Of a DNA stretch of 34,801 nt, positions 1-7,483 are shown piece by piece. The stretch is from Deltaproteobacteria bacterium. GTDB lineage: Bacteria; Desulfobacterota; Desulfobacteria; Desulfobacterales; SURF-15. A model generated the notes under the pieces. It made no database searches, was not told the DNA's origin, and saw nothing but the letters and a program-made list of their open reading frames with translations. The stretch covers positions 1 to 34,801 of the forward strand of contig JAFDFZ010000044.1 of the NCBI GenBank assembly GCA_019309565.1, read 5' to 3'. The position numbers and the translations under genes were made by a program. Position 1 is the stretch's first letter; each line of letters opens with the position of its first letter.

Positions 1-72
1 AAAATGCAACCTTTCGGCTCATGCCACAAATTTCACCGAAAATTACCAGATCAACAGGAGAGCCCGGCAGCA

Positions 73-1794
73 ATGAAAAGGCATTCGATCACCAACCAGC
101 AAATCGCCGACATGTTAACCCATATATCCCAGATATTATCCATTAAAGGAGAAAATCCGTTTAAGATCAGAGCCTATGTCAAGGCCGCACAAACGATCGA
201 AAGTCTTACCGATCAACTGGCCGCCTTTGAAGATAAGGAGAAAATTTCAAAACTGCCTGGAATCGGCGAGGGCATTGCCAAAAAGCTTAAGGAATTTTTA
301 GAAACCGGAAAGCTTAAGTACTATGAAGAATTGAAGCAATCCGAGTACGCTCCGCTGACAGAATTTTTAAAAATTCCCGGCATGGGACCCAAGCACACCA
401 AACTGGTTTACGACAGATTGGGCATCAGCACCATTGAACAATTGCAGAAAGCTGCCGAAGAAGGAAAACTGAGAAACCTCCCGGGCTTGGGAGACAGAGT
501 GGAGCAAAACATCCTGCGGGGAATTAAGCAGGTTCAAAAATACAAGGAGCGATTTCCGCTTGCTTTTATATTCCCCAGGGCTCATGATATTTCAGAAGCA
601 TTAAAGGAGAAAAAAGAAATTAAGAGCCTCCTTCTGGCAGGGTCTCTTAGAAGAATGCGCGATACCATTGCCGATGTGGACATATTGGCCGTCTCTGAGC
701 AAAACGAAAAGGTGATGGCTGCTTTCGTTCGACTACCCCAAGTCCAGAAGGTCCTTGCCAAAGGACACACACGGTCCAGCATCCTTACACGGGACAACTT
801 TCAGGTGGATCTAAGGGTGGTTGCACCCGAAAGCTTCGGAGCTGCTGCCCACTACTTTACGGGATCAAAAGCCCACAACATCCGAATTCGCTCTTTGGGA
901 GTAGAGCAAGGACTTAAAATCAACGAGTATGGAGTTTTTAAAGGAAACCAAAAAATCGGGGGGGCAACCGAAGAAGAAGTCTTCAAATCCGTTGCACTTC
1001 CTTACATTCCACCGGAACTAAGAGAAGACCTGGGTGAAATTGAAGCCGCTCAAAATGGAAAATTACCACGCCTGGTCGGTCTGACCGATATCAAGGGAGA
1101 TCTTCATGTTCACACGGACTGGACAGATGGCATAAACAGCCTGGAACAGATGGCCGTGGCAGCCAAAAAAAGAGGGTATCAGTACATCGCAGTGTGCGAT
1201 CACTCCCCGACGGTGGGTATCACCCGTGGATTGACGGCTGAAAGGCTTATCAGTCAGATGGAAGCCATCGCTGCGCTGAATCGGAAGCTCGATGATTTTC
1301 GGATATTGTGCGGCATCGAGGTGGATATTAGATCCGATGGCCGGTTGGATCTGGAAAACTCCGTGCTTAAGCAGCTTGATATCGTAGTGGCGGCGGTTCA
1401 CACCAGGTTCGCTCAACCCCGAGAAGAAATGACAAGACGCATCGTTAAGGCCATCGAAAATCCATTTGTTCACATCATTGCCCATCCCACCGGCCGGTTG
1501 ATCGGAAAACGGGAACCCTATGAGGTGAACATGGATACTATCATGGATGCTTGCCGTGCCAATGAAACAGTGCTTGAGCTGAATGCATACCCGGAAAGAC
1601 TGGATCTTTCGGATATCAACTGTCGCAAGGCAAAAGAAAAAGGGGTTAAAATCGCCATATCAACCGATGCGCACCGCGATAGCCACCTCGATCTGATAAC
1701 CTTCGGGGTTGCAACGGCCAGAAGAGGGTGGATTGAACCCGAAGATGTACTCAACACCCTTCCCTTGACTGCCTTGCTTAAGTTTTTGGAATGA
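73..1794 (+). CDS. polX: DNA polymerase/3'-5' exonuclease PolX (DNA polymerase beta family with PHP domain)
   Basis: This is a 573-residue bacterial family-X DNA polymerase, a gap-filling repair polymerase with a C-terminal PHP phosphoesterase domain. The N-terminal 8-kDa-like region carries helix-hairpin-helix repeats (KLPGIGEGIAKKL, IPGMGPKHTKLV, LPGLGDRVEQNI). The nucleotidyltransferase core follows, with LLAGSLRRMRDTIADVDILA supplying the paired metal-binding aspartates. The PHP domain begins near residue 343 with DLHVHTDWTDG and continues with CDHSP, CGIEVDI, AAVHTRF, AHPTGR and ISTDAHR, so all expected metal ligands appear intact. The reading frame is open further upstream, but the ATG at 73 is preferred: an AGGAG lies 12 bases before it and the product then starts like other PolX proteins (ITNQQIADML). 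Length is normal for the family. It is followed at once by an intergenic repeat and a convergent gene. Confidence 0.95.
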   Translation: MKRHSITNQQIADMLTHISQILSIKGENPFKIRAYVKAAQTIESLTDQLAAFEDKEKISKLPGIGEGIAKKLKEFLETGKLKYYEELKQSEYAPLTEFLKIPGMGPKHTKLVYDRLGISTIEQLQKAAEEGKLRNLPGLGDRVEQNILRGIKQVQKYKERFPLAFIFPRAHDISEALKEKKEIKSLLLAGSLRRMRDTIADVDILAVSEQNEKVMAAFVRLPQVQKVLAKGHTRSSILTRDNFQVDLRVVAPESFGAAAHYFTGSKAHNIRIRSLGVEQGLKINEYGVFKGNQKIGGATEEEVFKSVALPYIPPELREDLGEIEAAQNGKLPRLVGLTDIKGDLHVHTDWTDGINSLEQMAVAAKKRGYQYIAVCDHSPTVGITRGLTAERLISQMEAIAALNRKLDDFRILCGIEVDIRSDGRLDLENSVLKQLDIVVAAVHTRFAQPREEMTRRIVKAIENPFVHIIAHPTGRLIGKREPYEVNMDTIMDACRANETVLELNAYPERLDLSDINCRKAKEKGVKIAISTDAHRDSHLDLITFGVATARRGWIEPEDVLNTLPLTALLKFLE

Positions 1795-1798
1795 AAAC

Positions 1799-1859
1799 CC
1801 CAAGTTTCGAATCCCTAATCCTTTGAAAAGCCTTATAGCTTATATGATGGCGTCGAATT
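1799..1859 (+). repeat. Solo copy of an intergenic repeat
   Basis: The short gap between the convergent polX and deoxyribosyltransferase genes is filled by a sequence that recurs at the right end of the window. Shared blocks are CAAGTTTCG-A-CCCT, then AAAGCCTTATA, then ATGATGGCGTCGAAT. The same blocks, in the same order, are found on the minus strand between 34801 and 34746. The copy here ends right at the stop codon of the minus-strand gene. It may act as a transcript-end structure or be a remnant of a small mobile repeat. No coding capacity is seen. Confidence 0.7.
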
Positions 1860-1860
1860 A

Positions 1861-2529
1861 CTAAACCAGCTTCTTTCTTATCTTATCGGTAACGATCCGT
1901 TCGATACAAGAGGGCTCTGAAAAGAGCGTGTCTAGTCCCCCGCCCGGAAAAGTAACTATCCATCGATACAAAGTTTCAATTTGAGTTCTGTCGCCTTTTA
2001 ATACAGGAGCCATGTTTCGTACCGCGTTTAACCCATCTATGATCATCGCCGCCACTTTTCCATAAAGCTTGTCCGTGGCATCTTTAAGAGAAGTGGTTTG
2101 CGCAACTGCTTCCTGATAAAAGGCCATGGCATCGAACTGAACCACCTGGGTTCTAGGGTAGAATGAACACATGAGATTCCAGTCATCAGATTCAAGGCTC
2201 TTTTCCCCGGCTGATCGAAAATCTGACCGGAGGATCACCGATGGGATATCGAGAAATTTCGCCACCATGAATTCCACTACCGTCCCCGAATCAATTTCCG
2301 TACCTTCGAAGTTAAACAGGCCGAGATCACATCCGATAAGCTTTTTTAGGTCCTGGTTTCGAATGTCCAATGCCGTCGATTCAGTCTGCTGCAAGTTTTG
2401 CGGTAGAACACACTTATAGGTGCCCCCGGAGGTTTCTTCGATGTATGAGGCCAGCAGTGCATTTCCGATAAGGTCTTTATGGTCAAACAGCTCTCCTGCA
2501 AAATAAACCGTGAATGTGGGATTCTCCAT
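1861..2529 (-). CDS. Nucleoside 2-deoxyribosyltransferase-family protein
   Basis: The 222-residue product resembles the nucleoside 2-deoxyribosyltransferase superfamily, whose members cleave or exchange the N-glycosidic bond of (deoxy)nucleosides or nucleotides. Visible hallmarks are the N-terminal strand and loop TFTVYFAGELFDHKD, the middle segment IRNQDLKKLIGCDLGLFNFEG, and GTEIDSGTVVEFMVA (about residues 76-90), which matches the family signature containing the catalytic glutamate (E86 here). The start at 2529 is chosen because AGGAG lies 8 bases upstream. The frame is open to 2637, but that extension encodes a piece of a different family (purine nucleoside phosphorylase) and is annotated separately. 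It lies downstream of the Qng1 gene on the same strand. The true substrate is unknown; base salvage is inferred from context. Confidence 0.75.
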   Translation of the reverse strand: MENPTFTVYFAGELFDHKDLIGNALLASYIEETSGGTYKCVLPQNLQQTESTALDIRNQDLKKLIGCDLGLFNFEGTEIDSGTVVEFMVAKFLDIPSVILRSDFRSAGEKSLESDDWNLMCSFYPRTQVVQFDAMAFYQEAVAQTTSLKDATDKLYGKVAAMIIDGLNAVRNMAPVLKGDRTQIETLYRWIVTFPGGGLDTLFSEPSCIERIVTDKIRKKLV

Positions 2530-2541
2530 GGCATTTTCTCC

Positions 2542-2637
2542 TGACAGGCCCGGTACCCGCATGCCCAGGCTTTTTGCCCGAATGGTTTCCGGCACGGTGG
2601 ACATCCCCACCAAATCGGCTCCCTGGAGGTGCGACAT
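2542..2637 (-). pseudogene. Relic of a purine nucleoside phosphorylase C-terminus
   Basis: The frame just upstream of, and continuous with, the deoxyribosyltransferase gene encodes GADLVGMSTVPETIRAKSLG followed by MRVPGLS. This strongly resembles the trimeric purine nucleoside phosphorylase signature (GADAVGMSTVPE, then V-A-x-H-x-G-MRV-x-GIS). A stop codon lies three codons before the first Met, and neither other minus-strand frame between 2640 and 2780 gives recognisable upstream PNP sequence. The rest of the PNP gene is therefore missing, and so is the tail after GLS. The likely history is a deletion that joined a PNP fragment to the deoxyribosyltransferase leader. The relic could be translated as an N-terminal extension, but the strong RBS at the downstream ATG argues against it. 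The remaining bases to 2780 show nothing I recognise. Confidence 0.6.
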
Positions 2638-2780
2638 TCTTTTTCAGCCAGTGTTTCATTAACTTCCAGGCTCCGGACAAATCGCCGATCATCTGTTTGC
2701 AATCTGCAAAACTCTTTCTTGTTCCCGAGGTTACATCTTGATCTTCTGAGTGTCCACTATTTTGATAAACTTCAACCCCG

Positions 2781-3755
2781 TCAATAAAAGACGGTGCGGG
2801 TCCGATGTCGGGGTTTGACTTTTTTATAATAAGGTTGCTGGCCCCTGTTCCAGAGCAAATAATCAAGTCCCAACGCACTGATGTCATGACCTGATTTTTG
2901 CAGTTCTTTTTTAATCAATTCAACTGCATGCACGGCACAGGCCCGAATTTCGATTTCCTCTGCGGACATGGATGGGATGAGTTGTCCTGAATCAATTTTT
3001 CCTGTCAAATCATCATCATAGAGTAAAATTCCATCAATCCGCAAAACGTGCGGCACAAGGTTGTCTGCAAACAGGGTCAGACGATCCAGATCATAGAAAA
3101 AGCCGTAGCTTTCTCTTTTGAAAGCCAAAGAAAGGTCCGCTGCGGTCAGTTGCGCCCGCTTGTAAAAATGCACTCTCAAATTATTGTAGAATTCCACATC
3201 ATTGAAGTAAGGCATTTCTATCAGAAGTTTTATCAGCTGTTCCGCCGAATGGTCGGCAGCACGAAGCAGTTCAGTAAAACTTCCCTGAAACCGTTCGATC
3301 AGACACCGCCCGAGATGGTTTAAAGCAGTTGCGAAAAGCTGCATGAGCTCCTGGATGATTTGATTTTCTGGTTGCTGTCCAAATATTTTGGTGCAATCCG
3401 AAACAGTTATTTGCAACAATTGGTGGGCATTTAGGGGGCCGAACCTCTTGAAATGATCGGTCAGCGAGGAAGCCACCGTGAAATATCCAGACATTCCCTC
3501 ACGCTTGGTAAGATCGGGAAAATACCCAGAGCCGAAATTGATGGTATCCAGAATCAGGAAATAGGCAGCGGTATCTTTACCATAGCCAACATAATGGATA
3601 TTGGCATCAAGCTCGGGAAAACCCGCCTGGTTTGCAGGCAACAGCGAGGCATAAGGCTGAATGTAATCATAGTTTATCTGAACATGTATTGCTTTTTCTG
3701 CCACCGCTTTGCACGAAGACCGTACTTTATCCGTTAAACTGTCTTCCATTTTCAT
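2781..3755 (-). CDS. Queuosine 5'-phosphate N-glycosylase/hydrolase (Qng1, formerly DUF2419)
   Basis: The 324-residue product matches the queuosine-salvage family DUF2419 (Q_salvage/Qng1). These enzymes hydrolyse queuosine-5'-monophosphate to release queuine, which tRNA-guanine transglycosylase can then insert into tRNA. Family features visible are NFGSGYFPDL (about residues 73-82), FYKRAQLTAADL in the middle, LTLFADNLVPHVLRIDGIL (about 226-244, with the catalytic-type aspartate in FAD), and ALGLDYLLWNRGQ near the C-terminus. Length fits the family. The ATG at 3755 is preferred over a TTG one codon earlier; AGGG lies 5 bases before it. It sits 33 bases downstream of the acid-phosphatase gene and upstream of nucleoside-cleaving genes, which fits a salvage operon. 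The family is best known from eukaryotes and is scattered in bacteria, so horizontal acquisition is possible. Confidence 0.85.
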   Translation of the reverse strand: MKMEDSLTDKVRSSCKAVAEKAIHVQINYDYIQPYASLLPANQAGFPELDANIHYVGYGKDTAAYFLILDTINFGSGYFPDLTKREGMSGYFTVASSLTDHFKRFGPLNAHQLLQITVSDCTKIFGQQPENQIIQELMQLFATALNHLGRCLIERFQGSFTELLRAADHSAEQLIKLLIEMPYFNDVEFYNNLRVHFYKRAQLTAADLSLAFKRESYGFFYDLDRLTLFADNLVPHVLRIDGILLYDDDLTGKIDSGQLIPSMSAEEIEIRACAVHAVELIKKELQKSGHDISALGLDYLLWNRGQQPYYKKVKPRHRTRTVFY

Positions 3756-3788
3756 CAAACCCTGCTTTTCACAAAGTTACTGTAAACC

Positions 3789-4616
3789 TTAATCGGATGT
3801 CCAGGTATTCAAATTGGCCTTTCTTGCTTCACTTTTTTCTTCCGGACTCAGCCTCCAGTTAAAATTGTAAACGGCGCCTTCCCACTCTCCATACATCGGA
3901 TTGGGCAAAACGATGAACATGGTACCGAACTTGTCCTTGAATTGATCCGCAGCAGCCAGGCGGTCCTTTATCCCTTTCTTTCTAAAAATACTGTCAAAAT
4001 CGTTTAGATTATCCCCCATGAGCAATACGATACGGTGGTCTTTTCTGACAAGTTGCCTGCGGAATTCTTTATCTGAGGTTTTTTCTCTAAGAAGTAGATG
4101 AGCGTCTTCTACCTGTGGGAAACCAAGGGATTTGAGGTTCTTCATTGTGCCCTGTTTGAACTTAACTTTTCGGTTGGACACATAGAAAACATCCGCTCCC
4201 TTTTCAACGACGTAATTTAAAAACTCAACGGCCCCGGGCAGCGCCTCAGCCCTTGCGGCATTGCACCATTGCGCCCAGCCTTTGGGATATCCGGTATCCC
4301 TGTCGATGAGACCGGCTTCGTAAGGGCTGTTATTCAAAACAGTTTCATCTATATCCACCACCACCGCACGCTTCTTTTCCGAGGGCCCTTTTGCAACATC
4401 CATGTCAAAGACAAGTTTGGCTATGTTGAACGCCTGGTAAGAAATCGCGCGCATCTCGGCTGACTTCTGGTACCATAGAGTTCCCATAACCAGCTGTTCA
4501 TTCAGATCTTTAAGGGTGTAATCCTGGGCCTGTGAAGTGGAAGCAAAAAAAACACCAAATAAAAAAAGCCCGGCAAGTGCAGGCAAAAAGCCATACCGAC
4601 AGATTCGTCTGCTCAT
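3789..4616 (-). CDS. Secreted class C acid phosphatase / 5'-nucleotidase, lipoprotein e(P4) family
   Basis: The 275-residue protein is a DDDD-superfamily phosphatase of the e(P4) group, which removes phosphate from nucleotides and other monoesters outside the cytoplasm. Residues 1-30 form a signal peptide with Arg-rich start, hydrophobic core and cleavage site STSQA-QD. The catalytic motif VVVDIDETVLNN (D88 and D90) is followed by YVSNRKV and by MGDNLNDFDS, which complete the haloacid-dehalogenase-like active site. An ATG at 4616 has AGGAGGT 5 bases upstream, so the longer frame to 4637 is rejected. Unlike typical e(P4) proteins there is no lipobox cysteine at the signal-peptide end, so the enzyme is predicted to be soluble and periplasmic. 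It is 24 bases downstream of the ferredoxin gene and 33 bases upstream of qng1. Confidence 0.88.
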   Translation of the reverse strand: MSRRICRYGFLPALAGLFLFGVFFASTSQAQDYTLKDLNEQLVMGTLWYQKSAEMRAISYQAFNIAKLVFDMDVAKGPSEKKRAVVVDIDETVLNNSPYEAGLIDRDTGYPKGWAQWCNAARAEALPGAVEFLNYVVEKGADVFYVSNRKVKFKQGTMKNLKSLGFPQVEDAHLLLREKTSDKEFRRQLVRKDHRIVLLMGDNLNDFDSIFRKKGIKDRLAAADQFKDKFGTMFIVLPNPMYGEWEGAVYNFNWRLSPEEKSEARKANLNTWTSD

Positions 4617-4640
4617 TATCGACCTCCTTTTGCTCAAAGC

Positions 4641-4925
4641 TTAATGACTTGAATGGCTGCGACGGCTTTTAATGTGTCGGATCATTTGTTCATAGCCGAT
4701 CGGTGCGGTTTCCTCTAACTCTTCAAACCGCTCCATGTTCATCTGCCGATGGACAATGGCCCGAGCGGGGCAGATGGCAACACAGTGCCCGCACAAATGA
4801 CAATTCGTCTCGTCGGCCTCAACCATGATTCCGGTATCAGTTTTTCGAAAACATCCCCGACCGCAGATGGCAACACAGTATCCACAGTCCGTGCACATTT
4901 CTTGATCAATGGAAACCCGGCTCAC
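4641..4925 (-). CDS. 2[4Fe-4S] ferredoxin, apparently the truncated front end of a ferredoxin-nitroreductase fusion
   Basis: The 94-residue product has two four-cysteine cluster motifs: C11-x2-C14-x2-C17-x3-C21 (followed by Gly rather than Pro) and C42-x2-C45-x2-C48-x3-C52-P, plus an extra C25. The C-terminal segment MIRHIKSRRS resembles the linker and first helix that open the nitroreductase domain in ferredoxin-nitroreductase fusion proteins (typically LLKSRRSIRxY). Here the frame stops four residues later. Start is GTG at 4925 with GGGAG 7 bases upstream. It may be a working small ferredoxin or a remnant; both clusters look intact. It is the gene before the acid phosphatase and appears co-transcribed with it. 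Confidence 0.75.
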   Translation of the reverse strand: MSRVSIDQEMCTDCGYCVAICGRGCFRKTDTGIMVEADETNCHLCGHCVAICPARAIVHRQMNMERFEELEETAPIGYEQMIRHIKSRRSHSSH

Positions 4926-4959
4926 TACCTATCTCCCTTTCCCCTAAGACAATCGAGCG

Positions 4960-5076
4960 CTACTTCATCTTTCTAAGGGCGATCTTAGCCACATACAGAA
5001 ACAGAAAGATTGCGAAACTCAGTATCAAAACAGCCGACAACAAAGCGATCAAACAGAATAACAATAATTTTAACAT
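4960..5076 (-). CDS. Possible 38-residue single-span membrane protein
   Basis: A short minus-strand frame reads MLKLLLFCLIALLSAVLILS and then a second hydrophobic stretch ending in KIALRKMK. This gives one long transmembrane helix of about 25-28 residues with a basic C-terminal tail, a typical composition for bacterial small membrane proteins. It lies 34 bases upstream of the ferredoxin gene on the same strand. No convincing ribosome binding site precedes the ATG. The coherent helix and positive tail make it more than a random open frame, but it could still be chance. Function unknown. Confidence 0.35.
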   Translation of the reverse strand: MLKLLLFCLIALLSAVLILSFAIFLFLYVAKIALRKMK

Positions 5077-5664
5077 GCGCGTTACATGAACCGTAACAAA
5101 CCATCAGCAAGAAAAATACCCATATAAGAACAAAAGGCCCCTTCCATGCTTAACTCTGCCAGTTGAATTCACTGTACAAAGCAAATCTCCCAGAACATAG
5201 AAGCACCGGCAGACATAATAATAGCATTGAATCGAATTGTTCTTACTGTCAGGAACAGTTAGTATGATCTCAAATTTAGGGTTTATAGTCAATCTGGATT
5301 TTTTCGCACAGGTGCTTTTTAAAGGATAATTTTCAAGCTTTCCGAGCCAGTCGAACCACGATGGTATCGGCAGCGGTGGTAGCGGTGATGTTCTCATGCC
5401 GGCAACTCTGGCACAGGCTGAGCTGTTGATCTTCGAGATATTTCTTTTTTCTTGACAAACAATCTCCCTTTGGCCATAAATTACTTTTTATAAAATTATT
5501 TATTACCATCCTCGATCGCAGCAGCCTTTGCGAACCGCTGGCCGAATGAATCACGGAGCAGGCAAGGACTCCTTATGCCATATCCGATTGCACAATCGAT
5601 GCCAAGGGGTCGGATGAGTTTAGCGGAAAACGCTTGACATCAGCTTCAAACAGGAGATAAAGGC
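5077..5664. other. 588-base intergenic region between divergent transcription units
   Basis: This stretch separates the minus-strand salvage group from the plus-strand hydantoinase genes. It holds the promoter at 5452-5480. Two short open frames on the minus strand (about 97 and 73 codons) have no family resemblance, no good ribosome binding site, and overlap each other, so they are not called. I see no RNA gene or riboswitch that I recognise. Confidence 0.6.
5452..5480 (+). promoter_or_regulatory. Sigma-70-type promoter for the hyuBA genes
   Basis: TTGACA (5452-5457), a 17-base spacer, then CATAAA (5475-5480). It lies 185 bases before the HyuB start. The preceding T-tract and most of the spacer are shared with the promoter at 10481-10509, so the spacer may also be a regulator binding site. 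Confidence 0.55.
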
Positions 5665-7428
5665 ATGACCGAAATCGATGATCCCATCGCATTTGAGCTT
5701 TTCAAGAACTCTATTTTCTCCATTGCAGACGAAATGGCGCTGACAATCACCCGCACCACATACTCGGGTGTGTTAAAGGATAACATGGATTTTTCCACCG
5801 CCCTGGCTGATGCCGAAGGCAAACTGGTCGCCCAGGGGCTTACCCTGCCCGGGCACCTGGGATCGATCCCGACCGCGCTTGAGGCGGTGCTGCGTCATTA
5901 CCGCGACGAGATGGGCCCGGGTGATATATTTATCATGAACGATCCCTTCGACGGTGGGATGCATCTGCCGGACATCTTCATCTTCAAGCCGATTTATATC
6001 GATGAAGAGCTTATGGCATTTTCCGCATCTGTCTGCCACCATACCGACGTGGGCGGGCGCGTGGCAGGGTCCAATGCATCGGATTCCACGGAGATCTATG
6101 CCGAGGGACTTCGCATCGCACCGCTTAAGCTTTACGATTCAGGCCGCCCGAACAAAACACTGTTCGCCATTATCGAAAAGAATGTACGCGTGCCGGTACG
6201 GGTCTTCGGAGATCTGCGCGCCCAGCTTGCGGCATGTCACATCGCCGAGCAGCAATTCCTGGAACTGGTTGCCCGTTATGGCAAGCAGACTACAAGGGTT
6301 TACATGAAAGAGGTCATCGATTACGCGGAACGCATGACCCGCGCTGCTATTAGGGAGCTTCCGGACGGCGTATACAGCTTCGAAGACTGGATCGATGATG
6401 ATGGCGTTGACTTCGGAAAGCCCATTCGGCTTTTCGTAACCATGACCAAAAAGGATGACTGGATCGTAGCCGACTGGACCGGCAGTTCACCCCAGGTAAA
6501 GGGAGCCATCAACGCCACCCTGTCGTGGACCAAGGCAGCCACTTACACCGCCATCAAGTGTGTTTTACCTAATGACATTCCAAGCAACGAAGGTGTCTTC
6601 CGTGCCATTGAGGTAATCGCACCTCCCGGAACCATCACCAATGCCGTGCTGCCGGCGGCCTGTGCTGCACGGGGACTTACAGGATTCCGCACTCTTGATT
6701 GCGCTCTGGGAGCGGTGGCTATGATGGTGCCGGATCGGGTGTGCGCTGCTTCCGACGGCGGGAACACGGGCATCACCATTGGCGGCTACTATGTAGACCG
6801 ATCACCCTTCATCTATGTGGATTTCACCACAGGCGCCTGGGGGGGCCGGCCCTGGGCGGACGGCCTGGAGGGCAACACTAACCTTCTCATCAACATGGCC
6901 TCACAGCCGGTTGAGGTTACCGAGGTTGAACATCCGCTTCAAATCCTGTCTTATGAATTCATTCCCGACAGGGCGGGGCCCGGAAAGTTCCGTGGCGGAG
7001 CTCCGTTTCGTCGCGATTACCGCTTTCTTGAAGAAGAAGGTATTCTTCAGGTCCGCTCGGACCGGAGGGACTTCCGGCCTTACGGACTCTATGGCGGCCA
7101 GCCCGGTAAGCCATCCGCCAATTACCTGAACCCGGATAAAGAAAACCGGCTTCTGACCGCCAAGGTTACCATGACCATAAGGCGAGGCGATGTGTTTCGC
7201 CATGAACTGGCCGGTGCTGGAGGCTGGGGCGATCCACTGGAACGGGATCCCATGCTCGTACTCAAGGACGTTCGCAACGAGAAGGTAAGCGTGGGCGCGG
7301 CGCGAGAGGACTATGGAGTGGTTTTGGATACAGAGACCTGGACCGTTGATGTTCATGCAACAGAAAAACTGCGGGATAAGATGCGGGCCGAGCGCGGTTG
7401 GTCGGAGGTACCGAAGGTGCTGCGGTGA
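5665..7428 (+). CDS. hyuB: Hydantoinase B/oxoprolinase family protein (HyuB-type subunit)
   Basis: The 587-residue product is a HyuB-type subunit of the ATP-dependent hydantoinase/oxoprolinase superfamily, which includes N-methylhydantoinase, 5-oxoprolinase, and acetone and acetophenone carboxylases. Family features are the N-terminal IAFELFKNSIFSIADEMALT, the segment IMNDPFDGGMHLPD (about residues 90-103), CHHTDVGGRVAGSN (about 124), the stretch VAPPGTITNAVLPAACAARG-like (about 310-330), and the C-terminal ELAGAGGWGDPLERDP. ATG at 5665 has AGGAG 8 bases upstream. Length is normal for the family. It is followed 55 bases later by the HyuA partner; the B-then-A order is the reverse of the common A-then-B arrangement. 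The superfamily catalyses several reactions, so the substrate cannot be read from this sequence alone. Confidence 0.93.
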   Translation: MTEIDDPIAFELFKNSIFSIADEMALTITRTTYSGVLKDNMDFSTALADAEGKLVAQGLTLPGHLGSIPTALEAVLRHYRDEMGPGDIFIMNDPFDGGMHLPDIFIFKPIYIDEELMAFSASVCHHTDVGGRVAGSNASDSTEIYAEGLRIAPLKLYDSGRPNKTLFAIIEKNVRVPVRVFGDLRAQLAACHIAEQQFLELVARYGKQTTRVYMKEVIDYAERMTRAAIRELPDGVYSFEDWIDDDGVDFGKPIRLFVTMTKKDDWIVADWTGSSPQVKGAINATLSWTKAATYTAIKCVLPNDIPSNEGVFRAIEVIAPPGTITNAVLPAACAARGLTGFRTLDCALGAVAMMVPDRVCAASDGGNTGITIGGYYVDRSPFIYVDFTTGAWGGRPWADGLEGNTNLLINMASQPVEVTEVEHPLQILSYEFIPDRAGPGKFRGGAPFRRDYRFLEEEGILQVRSDRRDFRPYGLYGGQPGKPSANYLNPDKENRLLTAKVTMTIRRGDVFRHELAGAGGWGDPLERDPMLVLKDVRNEKVSVGAAREDYGVVLDTETWTVDVHATEKLRDKMRAERGWSEVPKVLR

Positions 7429-7483
7429 GATGTTCCTGAACCTGAAGAAATCGTAAAGAAACAAGAATAAGGATGGTCTCGAT

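Noticed and set aside
5104-5554. Two minus-strand frames in the 5.1-5.6 kb gap, one with CQSC
   Set aside because: They overlap each other and the promoter, lack ribosome binding sites, and show no recognised family. One CxxC is not enough to call a zinc protein.
5637-5660. TTGACA close to the HyuB start as a promoter
   Set aside because: Its -10 would fall in the ribosome binding site, leaving no room for a leader; the promoter at 5452 is better.
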